Positions 18,622 to 30,499 of a DNA stretch of 64,000 nucleotides are shown one piece after another (position 1 is the stretch's first letter; each line of letters starts with the position of its first letter). A program made the position numbers and the translations under genes. The notes below the pieces were generated by a model. It was not told the origin of the DNA. It was given only the letters and a program-made list of their open reading frames with translations, and searched no databases. The stretch is from Hyaloperonospora brassicae (taxonomy: Eukaryota > Oomycota > Peronosporomycetes > Peronosporales > Peronosporaceae), in contig CANTFL010000024.1 of NCBI GenBank assembly GCA_947650285.1, forward strand, positions 55,206 through 119,205, read 5' to 3'.

Positions 18622-19070
18622 TTGCGTTTTTTGCAGCTTTTGCGTCAATCTAATACAGATTTGACTCAGCAAGACTGGTCTTTGTTAGACAACCCTCTCA
18701 CTAAAAAGTATATTTATTACTTATATCTACGGCATTACAAAAGACTCCTGGACCTGACGGATCAACTCTGGATAATTAACACGTCGATTTGCCGCTATAT
18801 AGCCGTATTTCGGAATAAATTTGCTGCTCCAAATTTTATTATGACAGAATTTATGAGTTTTAGTCGCAAATGAAGTTATCTTTACTCCATATTAGTATAT
18901 ACCGTACAGCTTTGATCAACCATCTTTTTTCTATCCAAATGATGATTGTCGATTAGATTAGAAGTATTCGAATCACCGGATCGGACGTCTCTTGCCACCA
19001 ACTCTTTACTACAACCAATAAGGCTTCGCTTCTGGTCTCGATATTTGGTATGACCCATATTCGGACATGC
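18622..19070 (+). pseudogene. L1-like LINE RT relic, N-terminal part
   Basis: The frame 18,622-18,873 resembles the segment before L1 RT: Leu-Asp-x-Pro-Leu-Thr, then a helical stretch where 'K-x-P-G-P-D' is normally found, then Leu-Trp-x-x x-x-x-x-Ile. About 150 bp on, in another frame, Gln-stop-Gly-Phe-Ala-Ser-Gly-Leu-Asp-Ile (about 19,015-19,050) matches the L1 RT motif Gln-x-Gly-Phe-Val-x-Gly-Arg-x-Ile. Position downstream of the endonuclease piece fits one LINE. Confidence 0.4.
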
Positions 19071-19641
19071 ATTGGTTCAAATTTATTTAAATACTGATTT
19101 CTTTGCTAAAGCTGTGAAGCTTAGTTTTAGAAGACGTTCGATAGTGGAACGTTGGGATGGTAGTAATTTGGTCTTTATGCACTCGGCTTAACACAGCCTA
19201 CAGGCGCTACATATAGGTGCTCTTTACCTGCACTCTAATTTTCCTTATGATCAACAAATGGAAAGCGCTTCCTTCAGAATTAAGCCCTGTTGTACGTCAA
19301 GGGAATGCGCAATAACAAGGTGATTTGAAAATATACAATGCGCTTTTATAAATTTGGTTTGAGCCTAATTTCACAATGGTAAATTTCGATGTGGGTCTAT
19401 CAATCACTCGGTCAATGGCTTTGCAATGATTGTACGGATTATTTACACGACAGCAGCGACATGAAGAAATTCTTGGTTTATTGAGACCTTATCTTCGGCT
19501 TCGGCCATACGGCTGCATTAGGACACACTGTGGTGCAGTCATTTTGACCGCGGTTTGGGTACTCCGAGCATCGTTCCTTTAAACCCCAACAACTAGGAAT
19601 TGCTGTAATTGGCAGTTCCGGTCGCACTATTTTTTTGGAAT

Positions 19642-19795
19642 GTACTATGGACTCAAGTTTATTTGTCCTAATCGGCTCCTATATCTACCCGCTTTCTACC
19701 AATTGAGCTAATAATCCAATTATTAGGCATAAAAATATATAAACTACTGACTTTACACTTCAGGCGTATAATCTAACCAACTGAGTTATAGGTGC
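19642..19795 (-). pseudogene. Two adjacent tRNA-like relics in AT-rich DNA
   Basis: On the minus strand 19,795-19,724 reads like a decayed tRNA (ACTCAGTTGGTTAGA D-arm, CCTGAAG where tRNA-Ile has CCTGATAAG), and 19,717-19,642 like a second (TTAGCTCAATTGGTAGA D-arm, ACTTGAGTCC T-arm, partly pairing ends). Only 6 nt separate them. Their AT-richness and tight spacing are typical of organelle tRNA clusters, so a nuclear copy of mitochondrial DNA is likely. Confidence 0.4.
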
Positions 19796-21689
19796 AAATA
19801 TTGACTAATTATTAATCAATATAAATTTACTTTTTTAAATATAACCAAATCAAAAACCATTAATAACAAAATAAATAAAATTTAATGCATGATCGCTTTT
19901 CATTCTGGTGTCAACAGGCCCGTCCGCTTCAAGGTATAGTTAGTTTTTTCAGATCATCAAATAGTCTTTTTTCTAAAAAATTAGCAAGCGTCCACCATGT
20001 TCCGGCGGACCGGGTGTCAGAACCAAGTCAAAACACGTATCGCTCAATTTATTTATATATTTTAAGATCTATATTGCATTGTCTCATGACTGACATTTTC
20101 TTCCGATATATTAAGTAGTTTGGATTTAACGCGAGTCGGCGACTTAATGCATACGTCTTACTTCACATGTTTTGCAAAGTTATTTTTATTGCCGGATCCC
20201 CCTCAAGCAACAGCATTCTAACTTGGGCTAAGCCTGTTTTTGGAATTTGGAATCTGGCCATACAGCCAGTTTCTCAGAATGTTTTACTATATTTTATGTT
20301 TAGTGACCAACAGATGGAAAAATGCTTACTATTATCGAAGTATACACTAGTCCAGGATCGGTGCCTAACAACGTTCGGTTGTACTCGTTTACGATAACCG
20401 TCTTCGCAACAAGGTCATTTTCATGAATTTTAAATTAGACGAACTTAAGACCCTAATTCATCAGAAACTCCGTATAACCGAAAATGTCTGTGGATGAATG
20501 CTCGCATGGCAGTTGTGGAATGACCAACTAACTCTGCACTTGAATAAAAAGGTTATTTGTGGGACAAGTAATCAATTTAAAGCTTGTAAGGACCATCTTA
20601 AGGCTCCTTCCTTTTACTTGTTCTACGATCAATTTTATTCGAAGAGTGGCTCCTGTGTAAGTGTATCGTCCAAGTTTTCGGATCGACTGCGCTGTAGGTT
20701 GAGGACGCTTGTGGTGTAACCGGATTCTCCAGTCCCCACTACCCTAGTATATTGCCTCCTTTTACGATGTGAAATTTGACCAAATGTATGAGCCGCTCTT
20801 CCTCTGGCTCGGATTCATCGTGTCAATCTTCAATCTGCTGCTCTTGTACACCCATTGTCACGCTTTCGAGATGATACGTATCTTTCAGCGGCAATGTGGG
20901 GCAGCGACGTCAAGATGAGTCGCCATCTGGTTCCAATATTTTCTGAATTCTCATAACGGCTTCAACAGAAAGCGCTGTCTTACAGGGATCAACTCGAACA
21001 TATTTCCTCTGCTGTGACAATCTGCCAACATGGATGTATAATGATCGAGACGGCAAATAACCGATCGTGGCATTGTGTCTAAGCCACTTTAATTTGGACA
21101 TCTTGGTTTGTTCATTTTCCACCGGTTTTCGACATTTCTTTACAAATAGAATTTTATTATCTTATGTTAAAAAATGAGTTTCTTCACTAAATTCCGCTAC
21201 GGCTATAGCTTTAATATTTTGCCTAATATAATTCAAGAAAGATACTTATTTATATATAGATATAGAGGTAAAAATTTATTTTCCGTATTGCTGCGGCTAA
21301 TCTGATCAACATTCAAGCTGAATTTTTTAATGTAATCACGCTTCAAATTGAAAATGATTGGAAAATCTGTAATAATATCAGCTGGAATCATTCCGTACTA
21401 CATTGCGGCAGCTTCATTCTTCACTATTGGAATTTGGCGTCCGCAGAGACCCTCCGTATCGCGGTCTGTGTGAGCTCGCGTGTATCAGTCTGCGGTCTAA
21501 TTAACGGTCCACCATTCGATGTCAGATACCCGTTCCCTTTTACATTTACCGTCGGCCTAAAATTAGGTAATTCATATTTCATGTACGGGAATGGGCACTT
21601 ACCATTGATGTAATAGCTCAAAGGTTCCCTTCGGGTTTCTACAATTGGACTCCCGCCATTGTTCCTTCACCCATCGAATTCCGCCTATG

Positions 21690-21846
21690 TGCTTTCGCCT
21701 TTCGGCTTTAGTCATTAGATTCCTCCTTTAAGGATTAGTTTTTCAGCTTTTGCTTAATAAATTTTGCCCATGGACTTTCGCAAATGGCCTTTCGCATTAA
21801 ACTTTTTCATTTGAACTTTTTACCTTTAAGATTTTGCATATGACCT
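21690..21846 (+). repeat. Decayed 14-bp tandem repeat
   Basis: Units of about 13-15 bp with a CTTTYGCAWATGGM-like core, clearest at 21,762-21,846 (six units in a row), with looser copies from 21,690. It lies in the insertion that splits the old gypsy element. Confidence 0.5.
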
Positions 21847-22529
21847 TCTAATCAATTTATAAAATTCGTGCGTTTGATTGTTCAACCGTTCTCATGTTGA
21901 CCTTATATGTTTGCGATTGCTCCTGTATGAGGTCACCATTATATCCGTTTGAAGTCTCTAATTGCGTAGCCACATTGGAAAGACTATTGTCAATCTCAAC
22001 TATTCGATTTTTATTGTGCAATACGAGCCACTATGGGCTACGAACGTTTCTTATTCCTTTTAAAGTCAAGTAGCTGCTACCTCAAGACAGCACGTAAGTT
22101 TGTATTTCTATTCTCTCTTATTCATTCCAAACCGAAATACAGTCAATTTGAATTTCACGACCTGTAGGAGCCACACACGCGCCATATTCATCCAGTCAGT
22201 GGTAGTTTAACAATTACAAAACCGAACCTGGAGTATGAGGAGAAATCCGTTGGATCTGAAGCAGCTCGTATGCTTCAATTTTGTTTACGTTACTAATCGC
22301 ACCACCGTCCTTTGTAGGTCGTTTGTGACTCCGCCTATCATTCGAACATTTGCTGCCATTTTTCTACTAGATGGACTTTTGGTTTTCACATCATGTACTT
22401 TACTTCTGGCTTGTTTCGTCTATTTACCCGTTCAACCTTAGCATAAAGCGTATAAATATAGATACTCAATTACGAAAGAATTTTGTAATAAATTTTTTTT
22501 GTTTAAGTGGCTCGTACTGACTCTTAGAT

Positions 22530-22965
22530 TATTAAAATCTCCGGCTGCATATAATTGCCGCAAACACCCTTGTATTGCATCATCAAGCATGTGCAAAAAT
22601 GTACTAAAATTACCTTTTTCTATAGTTGTACATATAACAGTCGTTGAGACGTATACAATAATATAAATTATGATGATGCTTGAATGCGTGCGCAAAAATG
22701 GGCTCTGCGTGAACGAATTCATTTGGCTCTTAGCGCCTACTAAATGCCAGTTATCGGGTGTATAATTGGATACGACTAGACTTACGTCCTAATTCAGCAA
22801 AGTCCAACGCCATTGTTAATGCTCTTGCTTTTATTAATTAAAAATTACTTATGGATTGGATCAGCGTCGGCAACTTTTTGCACGATTTTAGTTTAAAGTA
22901 CGCAGACATGGCTTGTCATTTATTTAATTTTCATAAAAACATGAAATGACGCTGTATAAGCACAC
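22530..22965 (+). pseudogene. Decayed gypsy RT, C-terminal half
   Basis: Resumes the young RT sequence: Pro-Ala-x-Tyr-Asn (about 22,540), Met-Leu-Glu-Cys-Val-Arg-x-Asn (about 22,676), Gly-Asn-Phe-Leu-His-Asp-Phe-Ser-x-x-Tyr-Ala-Asp-Met-Ala (about 22,867-22,915). The YFDD catalytic box between them is not preserved. Confidence 0.65.
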
Positions 22966-23330
22966 GCAATGATGTTTGAAGAGGACCAGAGAATGCGCCT
23001 TCAAATACCGGTTTTGGAACCGCCAGATCCTGCGAGACTTTTCAGTGTCGCCTTAAACACTTCTTCTTATATCACAGGCTGTTTATTACTACATGACGGC
23101 TCGATTTTTAATAATAGTGTTGCCGCCTCTGTTTTTGGCCAGCTAAATGATGAATAGAAGAAATTCATGTTCGTGACAATAATGTGCTGTCAACGAATAA
23201 TTCTTTCGTGAAATTTAATGCTCATCTGCTTAGATCAAAGCCTTTGAAGATGCGTACCGACCATGAGTCATCAAGCACTGTGGTAAAGTCGCCGCATCTC
23301 TCTCAGGAACTGACTGATTATCCATCTTTT
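22966..23330 (+). pseudogene. Decayed gypsy RNase H
   Basis: The frame 22,969-23,157 has Pro-Asp-Pro-Ala-Arg-Leu-Phe-Ser-Val, matching Pro-Asp-Pro-Asp-Arg-Pro-Phe-Ser-Val of the young element. At about 23,255-23,310 Arg-Thr-Asp-His-Glu-Ser and Lys-Ser-Pro-His-Leu-Ser-Gln match the His-Ala-Ser block near position 50. The first catalytic Asp is replaced. Confidence 0.75.
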
Positions 23331-23879
23331 TTATGGGTACGACATGAGGGTTAAGTATCAGCTGGGGACGCAGAAAACTTCGTATATTGGTCTACTGCAC
23401 GGATGTTGACGTTCGTCCTCTTACCATTGTCCACGCTATCAGTAATTACGTATTGTACCCTGAATAAGGCGCATGATACTGCGTTGAGAGGTCTTCTTAG
23501 TCCAATATATATTTATATATATTTGAGCCAAACGTATAGTTTACTAAAATTGTACAAATGGGTAAGCATATATACTGAAGGATAAAAGAGGATCAACGGG
23601 TAAAACCCTCATCAAATTCGTAAACGTCACTTGACGGTTTATTCATACCCTCAGGCGCTCAAAATTTATAAATATGGACTTTTATAGCCTACCAAAGGTT
23701 TCGCCAGGCAACACTGGCATTGCGGTATTTGTTAACCGCTTGAGCTAGTTGGATAATTTAGCGGTTGAGCCGGATACGATGGATGGTAAAGGTATATTGA
23801 ATATGTTCATCAATCAAGTGTTTCGTCAAACGTTTTGCTAGTGGCAATTTTTCTCGAATATAGAACATTGCGTCACTGA

Positions 23880-24130
23880 AAGGTTTGGAAAACCGTACCT
23901 GATGTACACGGCACCTTTTTGGACATGTCTACAGCGAATAATTCGCTGACTAATGACCAGACAGAACAATCGAATTGATTTTTCAATTTCACGCAGTTTT
24001 TTCGCTGACACTCTCAAAAGATAAAGACCAATGCTTTCTATCGTTAAAGTTGAGCTGAAATATAAGGTACATGCCTCTGACTATTTTAAGTGTTTACGGT
24101 CACACTCACCATAAGTCCTCGTGATCCGTT
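23880..24130 (+). pseudogene. Decayed gypsy integrase core
   Basis: About 23,932-23,985 reads Leu-Asp-Met-Ser-Thr-Ala-Asn-Asn, x, Leu-Thr-Asn-Asp-Gln-Thr-Glu-Gln-Ser-Asn. This matches the gypsy integrase block Met-Ser-Thr-Ala-x-His-Pro-Gln-Thr-Asp-Gly-Gln-Thr-Glu-Arg that carries the third catalytic residue (Glu). About 570 bp between RNase H and this motif (23,331-23,880) fits the missing N-terminal integrase and is unreadable. Confidence 0.65.
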
Positions 24131-24144
24131 AACGCTATTACTGC

Positions 24145-24560
24145 ATGGTTCGAAACTTGGTGGGGGAGAAACGGCCGATCAGTTTGCTCAATATGTATAT
24201 ATATATAAATATATATCAATGTATGATTAAAATTGAGCAAGTTTCTCGCGACGCAGAGTACGAGTCCTGCAACATCTTGGTGGCGCAACAGCTTAAATCC
24301 AGGACAAACAAAAGCACCATACATATTCCTAAGGCAGAGGAGATAAACGAAAATACGGTCCGAGATAAAGTATCGCTTAGTCCTTATAATGTAGCTACAA
24401 ATGTAGTGTCCGCCGTCTTTAAGACTACATTACGGCCACACTATATTGGTCCATTCACGGTCGCGTCAAAGAAGGGCCTTGATCACACTCTTAATACCCC
24501 TTGCAAATTTCGCATTCATCCCATTTTATTGTTGTGTTAAACATGCCTTATGGTGATATC
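24145..24560 (+). pseudogene. Decayed gypsy integrase C-terminal domain
   Basis: A 131-codon open frame whose second half has Asp-Lys-Val-x-Leu-Ser, then Leu-Arg-Pro-x-Tyr-Ile-Gly-Pro-Phe-Thr-Val and Arg-Ile-His-Pro-Ile. This is the GPY/F-type integrase tail (K-L-x-P-R-x-x-G-P-F) of chromodomain gypsy elements. A chromodomain would follow (to about 25,090) but is not convincingly readable. Confidence 0.65.
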
Positions 24561-25149
24561 TCCCTTATTTCACTTAAGACTTTTCGACGCAGAAGGTGGC
24601 TGTGCCCCATATTGACGCATTGTGATCAGAATATCGACCAGTTCCTTGTGGAAGAATTGGACACTTCTTATGAATATTCTTCGAGCCAACGTTCGATACT
24701 GAAGCTGGAACTTGTCATTAGGGTGTGTGAAAGCTTAAGAGCATACTACCTGATGACAAAACATGAAAGTACAAGGGAATGAGTGGACTTGAATCATACC
24801 AGTTTGAAATTACTTGATATCGTGAGCATGTGGGCATTGTATGACGACAAATGACTGATTCAGTAGAAGGTTCTAGGCTTCTATGTCACAAGAATAATCC
24901 GAGCACTTGTTTCATCACCAAATGATACGATCCAGCGAAGTAGCCACTAGTATGAATAAAAAATTGACCTGGAAAAGTTTTCAATGCATGGTGCATTTAC
25001 AAAGTCGGTATGTTGTCTTGACGTCGTATACAAGTTCTATGGTTCTACCCGATAGACTTTATAAATGCATGAAGTTGAAGCAGACCAGCACTTAGGTCGT
25101 CAGAAACTACGGTGTTGATAGAAATGTCGCCAGACAAAGTGTATGAAGA

Positions 25150-27200
25150 CGACCAGAAAACAGCATGATGCGATGGACTCGACCCTCGTATTATTGTACT
25201 TGATCAAGGTTGTGAAAAAACAAAAGTCCAGCCTTGATTCTTGAGCTAGTTCAGTATCTGTTGGCACGCTAACTCTAGGGACTTCGCAAAGTTTTTGTTC
25301 TAAAGCCGATGGGTGACATTATTGTAAATGCGTTGAAGAGATTTCTTGAGGACGAAGATAAAAAATAATCGAGCATGATGCGAAGGATATATATCAAACA
25401 TTTGTAAATTATGACTTTTGGGGAAGAATCTCACTTGCTGCCAATCTTGTCTAGGGAGGTACATGCGTCTTGTTCAGCAATATATGAGTATGGAGTTACC
25501 TGGTATAGGCTATATGGAGAATGATGCTCTAACCCGTCATTTTCCCATTGGGTGAGCAAGGTCATATAAGTGCGGGGAATGTGAATAATCTTAACAAAGC
25601 AATCTGACGCAGAAACCTTGTTAGAAAATGTGGCCTAGACAAACGGCTGGCGACTTCGGTCCAACGCTTAAGTTCGAAGGGAATGGTTAATGCACCTAAT
25701 CGTTTAAAATAAGGGTTTTTTGACGTGGCAGATCGGCTTTATAAACAAAGTGCATCAAAATAATGAAACATTAATCTCGTACTTAAGACGGGAAGCTACC
25801 ATTATGACTATAAGAGAACAAAGCGTAATATTGCAGTGATTAGCCTTAGTAAAAAGCCAAAAGGTAGCGTGGAGTTCCCACTAATAGTAATAATAATCTT
25901 AAATTATATATTTGTCCACCCGAATACCTTTCTTGATACTATGTTTCACTCAATTGTTCTGCAATTGTGTTGAGTTGTTGTTAAAATGTGTTGTTCCGCT
26001 TGTTGTACAATGATTCATGCACCTTCAATCCTCAAGTTAAGATAGATGGTCACTCTCTATGAAAAATAGTAGTAATATCGGAAGTAGCCGAAATATCTTG
26101 CGCTTCACGTTTAAAAAGAGGCTTTCAATGCTTTACCAATTTTTGTTATCCGCTCTTTACCTTGATTAGCATAAAAGAAGATCCGCATCATCAAACAATT
26201 GATGCTAAACAAAAACTGCATTCACATTAGTCGAAGAATGATAGGCGCTTGTTGTTATGAAGTATTTGTGAGCGGAAGACGCAACACGGAAAATTCATTG
26301 AAAAAATTCAATACGGTGCGGTGGCTTTAAGCCGTAATGAAAGCCGATAGCAGTCAAAATAAAAAAGGGAAAAAATTGTATATCAGGTTAAGTAATTTTG
26401 CCATCAAAACATTCCCAAAAACGCAGTAGTTAAAAGTGGTTAGAAAGTCAAAGAAGCTGCGACTTCGGTTCGCCGTCAAATCTTGTAACGGACGCCCAAT
26501 TTAGTGTGTTCAAGCCGGTATTTGATATCCGCGGCAATCGGAAGGGCGTAGTGATCCAAATCATATCCATGATTTTACATGATTTACGTCGACGTTAAGG
26601 TAGCAATATCAAGCCGTCGCTAAAGTTTTATGGGCCTTGAGATACGAACGCGCTTTTATAAGAGTCACACAAAGAATTTCTTCGTCATATCAGGGAAAAA
26701 TGAATATCAGAAATTTATATATTTCGATACATACAGTAATTGCAGAAACTACGGACTCACAGAGGTTAAGCGAAAGTGGTGAGCACGTATGGTCGCGGAA
26801 TAACATACAGAATAAATAGTGTCATCGTCGACCAACCTTTGAAACATTGACGTATTTATCACTTTTCCAAACTTCTAAGCAAAGGCGTTGTGACAGAAAA
26901 GATCCGCAAAGTCTTGTTGTCGGGAAAGACAGTAAGCCATTAGTAAAGCAACATTTTGGATCTTATTCAACATGCATTTAATCTATCCAAATTTAAAATG
27001 AGATATTTGCAAAATGACGCTGTTTGCAAATATATCAATTGGTTGGTAGCCTCATTTAAGAAATAGATGGGTTCATCAGCGTTAATAAAATTCTGGAATA
27101 TGGTTTAATTTGCCTTTATTGACTGACTAGTGTATGTCAGGATTGTTTTATTATGAGCCAAGAGCCATCCTAAATAGTGCGGCTCGAGAGTTATCACATG
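25150..27200. other. Decayed AT-rich DNA, no supported gene
   Basis: It should contain the 3' LTR of the old gypsy element and the 3' end of the minus-strand LINE, but neither is recognisable. From about 25.4 kb the plus strand turns purine-rich, the mirror of 15-24 kb, in line with a LINE in the opposite orientation. No ORF above 60 codons carries a motif. Confidence 0.4.
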
Positions 27201-28550
27201 TGGTGCGGCACAGTTGTGGTGGAGCGGTAATTACAAATATCTTGTGATTTTGACTCTCCACTGGCGCCCAGAAGATCGAGTAACGAGGGGGTACCCCGAT
27301 TTCGTGCTCTGTGTATTCTGGATCACCTTGTGTACCCGTCGGTGGGGCGGGTTGCGCTATTCTTGTTGTACTTGAGATGAAGCTACACTTGACCGTTTTG
27401 GGGATAGGGGTTGATCAAGCGGAAATTCTTCACCCGGTTAAACGTGGGGTGGATCGAGTGAAAAGTATCCACTCGATCGCAAGTACACGTGGGCGCTCTC
27501 CCAGAGTTGCCTGTAACCAAATGTGATGCTTGGTCCGCGAGCCTTCTGACCACTCGAGCCGTCTCGCGATCTTGATGCTGAACCATTCGGTGACCTGCGT
27601 CCGATCGCAGTCAGGAGGGGAACTGATGCCCTGTCTGGCCAAACAATCCAAAGGAGAAGTTAGTATCGACACAGACCGCTCTCTTTTCAACCTGAGGCCA
27701 AATTTCCTGCCCGGGAGTAGTCGACGCGTGTATTTCGTTGCAAATTCCATTCTGCTTAATGTCAACCAAATCCAAAACCTATGAATATGTCTATCTGTTC
27801 ACTATATCAATGTTTCGTATCGCCTGTCTATGTAATTCACCTCGTGCATCATTTGGTCCACAGCAGATACGTAGGCGGCGGATCGCTAGTTGTCGATTGA
27901 TAGGTGAAGAATCACGCCACAGTGGATCGCTCGATAGTGGATCGCTAGGTGGTGGCTCACTCCATAGTGAAACGCTCGGGGTGGATCGTTTGGGTATTGG
28001 ATCACGGTATGTGATCCACACCAATTACGTTTTTACACAATCATGTGTACACACAATCAAGCATTACACACCCAGGGTATATTGTATTCAATCTCTCGGG
28101 TCTCTGATCGAACATCCACCGTCGAATCGCCGTTACTTTAAGACCTCGCATGTTTGACGATCGTGACGATCCACTCTTCCAGCTTGCTTCCATATTCACT
28201 TATTTTCCATTTTCGTTAGCGATCCAGTGCTCCAAAAAATGTACACCCCTTGAGCGATACGGTCCTTATAACTTGGTGATCCAATCCCTTGATCTCGGAT
28301 CGTGATTAGTCAGTCCTCGATTCTTGACTATGCTCCTTCTTGAACATTAGGTAGATCAATCCGCACAATTTCCACAGTCGTTTTCTATCATTCAGTCGTG
28401 TGATCTCATCATTCATGCCATCGGGCCCATCTCCGAGCGCATCCAAACCAATCAAATCGATCTCGCACTTGATGCGGTAAGCGCGATGCACACTTTCCAT
28501 CATTATTCTTCTGCTCTTCTTCACACAGTTGTAGCATATTGCTGTAATAG
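27200..28550. mobile_element. Better-preserved GATC-rich insert of unknown type
   Basis: It is richer in GC than both sides, with overlapping ORFs of 80-140 codons on both strands that reflect composition. It holds many GGATC/GATCC words, including a cluster of GTGGATCG-type repeats at 27,915-28,015. TGGCGCCC near 27,263 resembles a retroviral-type primer-binding site, so an LTR retroelement fragment is possible. A 72-codon minus-strand ORF (28,306-28,524) is unassigned. It interrupts the minus-strand LINE. Confidence 0.35.
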
Positions 28551-29443
28551 ATTCCTACACTACTTAATATGCATAAATTCAATAAATGCTTTGACAGGAT
28601 AACGTCTAAGTCCGCTTCGGCCGATACTCGTGTAGCTTCGATCGAAATCAGAGTTGCCAGTAAAAGCCAATGTATTGTCTTTATTTACGTCGCTAATTAA
28701 GATTTGAATGATTACATCCACGCTATTTAGTATAAAAGCAGTAAAATAAGTTATTTGGGCAGTATAACGAAGAAGTGGAACGATAATACTATAGAGAAGT
28801 ACAATTGCTGAACAAAGTTTGCGCGTTTTGTAACTTTAAGTGGCACATCTCGCGCTCTAAAATATAATTGAATCTGTCTAAATCGTGCATCCGCCAGAAT
28901 AGTGACACGTTGTAAAAAAACTAAGCAATGTTCCCGGTATCTGTATTGTTAACACATAAACGGATTATTAGAACGCCGGCTAGCCAGTCTAGTCCGATAA
29001 ACTCGAGCGAATACAACGAATGTTCTAGCAACGATGACAAGGATGCCATCTTCTTAGTAGTATCCATTGACGAGACCAAGTAATTAATTGGCATCATCGG
29101 TATCCTTCAATAGTCCGGGGCGATCAACCGCGAACGCAAAAAGTAAGTGAGGTTTTAATTATTGTTAGCTAAAATACCACTATTTGAAAAGCGATCCCTT
29201 AGAAACATACCATATTCTCATTGGAAGAGTCTGATCAAGCCAAGTGAAAGTGGATAACCTAGTAGAATGCCGGCAACTAATATGAAAGGATCACTTATCG
29301 GTCTATCTAAAAGGGATGGTGACTGAAATTTGATAGTATAAGATCTTGAACCAAGCCCAAAGATCAAGAGAAAGCCAAAGTTAGTAAGCCTATAATCTCA
29401 GACAGGTCACAAAACAATTTCAAATGTCTTATGAATACCAGAA

Positions 29444-29690
29444 TCACCGCGCACGCATCGATTGACGATCCTGTAATATATCGACCAATTTTTGGACTTG
29501 CAGCAGTGAGTGTCGTATTGAACCACCTCCGCTTGAATTATTGTGCATGGGATCCAAAACCACAATCCCTAGACGATAAATTAGGGATTCGGGACTAAGT
29601 TTAGTATCGTGGTCAAGCAATCTAAGTGGCAAGTAATTTACAGGCATTGTGTTATCACCAAACTTGCTCTGCAACGGAAGATGGTCAAGT
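29444..29690 (-). pseudogene. L1-like LINE reverse transcriptase relic
   Basis: An open 76-codon frame with Asn-Tyr-x-Pro-Leu-x-Leu-Leu-Asp-His-Asp-x-Lys (L1: N-Y-R-P-I-x-L-L), then Tyr-Arg-Leu-Gly-Ile-Val, Met-His-Asn-Asn-x-Ser-Gly and Gly-x-Ser-Ile-Arg-His-Ser-Leu-Leu (L1: Q-x-G-F-x-x-G-R-S-I). The spacing between blocks is right for RT domains 0-2. The catalytic palm lies further on and is not readable. Confidence 0.65.
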
Positions 29691-30499
29691 CACCGATTAT
29701 AGTTCCCCTTGTCAATATGCAGCCAAATGTCTTGAATAAATCTTAAGATGCGTGTATGAGCAAGGATATCCACCTTATAATATCAATCGGAGGACGTCCG
29801 GACCGATGGCCTCACCATTCTTGGACGTCTGTATCGCATCGCAAAAAGAATTTGCAGTAAAGGCGTATTTAAAGGCAAAATTTAAGACGTCGACGGGCAT
29901 CACTTCGTGTCTTAAAAGGCCTTAACCACGCAAAAAGTTAGGAATGCGGCGGTGCGTCTATCGTAGAGATTGGCATCAGGCAAAAAGAATATTCGAACCT
30001 ACAATTTGTGATGGACGGCAGTTATCGCGGCAATGTTCTCACTAAAAGATCCAGCAGAACCTCGAAATTCAGAATTGAAAGGCTGCATAAGACTTTGTGG
30101 GGTGTTCGAAAAGCAAGGAATAGTGGCACTTTCTCTGGCATGTAAGATGGCACCAGATATATTCTCTTATATCAAGCTTTTACAGCTTCCACATGTGTTT
30201 AAAGCATTAACCTTGACTAATTTACCGCTTTAGAGCTTGCGTCCATTGATGGGGTTGCATAGATCTCAAATGTTATTTATAGATTCATTAAGTATACATG
30301 CGCGTCCTTCATCAACGACGGGAAGTGCCAAACACCGACGCTTAAAACGACAGTCCGCGTACATATTCTAGTACAATAAAAAACAGGATTTTCACATAGA
30401 TAAACCTTCGTTAGGCGTCTATAGTCGCTCAACGATGCTTGTAGATAGCGTGTAAATGAAGCATCGTTAAAAAGTTAAGTTGGAAAGCGCCAAGGAGAC

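Larger units (their letters stand above)
14854..22520 (+). mobile_element. Insertion splitting the old gypsy RT; contains decayed L1-like LINE
   Basis: About 7.7 kb between the two RT halves. A plus-strand L1-type endonuclease piece (17,579-17,842) is followed by RT pieces (18,622-19,070) in the right order and spacing. The plus strand is pyrimidine-rich through most of this block. Termini, poly(A) tail and target duplication could not be fixed, so the boundaries come from the gypsy gap. 14.9-17.5 kb and 19.1-22.5 kb hold no recognised domain except where listed. Confidence 0.45.
11830..25150 (+). mobile_element. Old, split Ty3/gypsy element related to 1-4,268
   Basis: Pieces align in order and orientation with the young element: leader (12,040-12,103), Gag (12,104-13,110), protease (13,268-13,600), Pol linker (13,800-14,200), RT N-terminal half (to about 14,853), then after a gap RT C-terminal half (from about 22,530), RNase H (22,966-23,330), integrase (about 23,900) and integrase C-terminus (24,340-24,560). 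The left piece stops and the right piece resumes at nearly the same RT residue, as expected if about 7.7 kb was inserted. LTRs are too decayed to bound. Limits are approximate. Confidence 0.7.
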
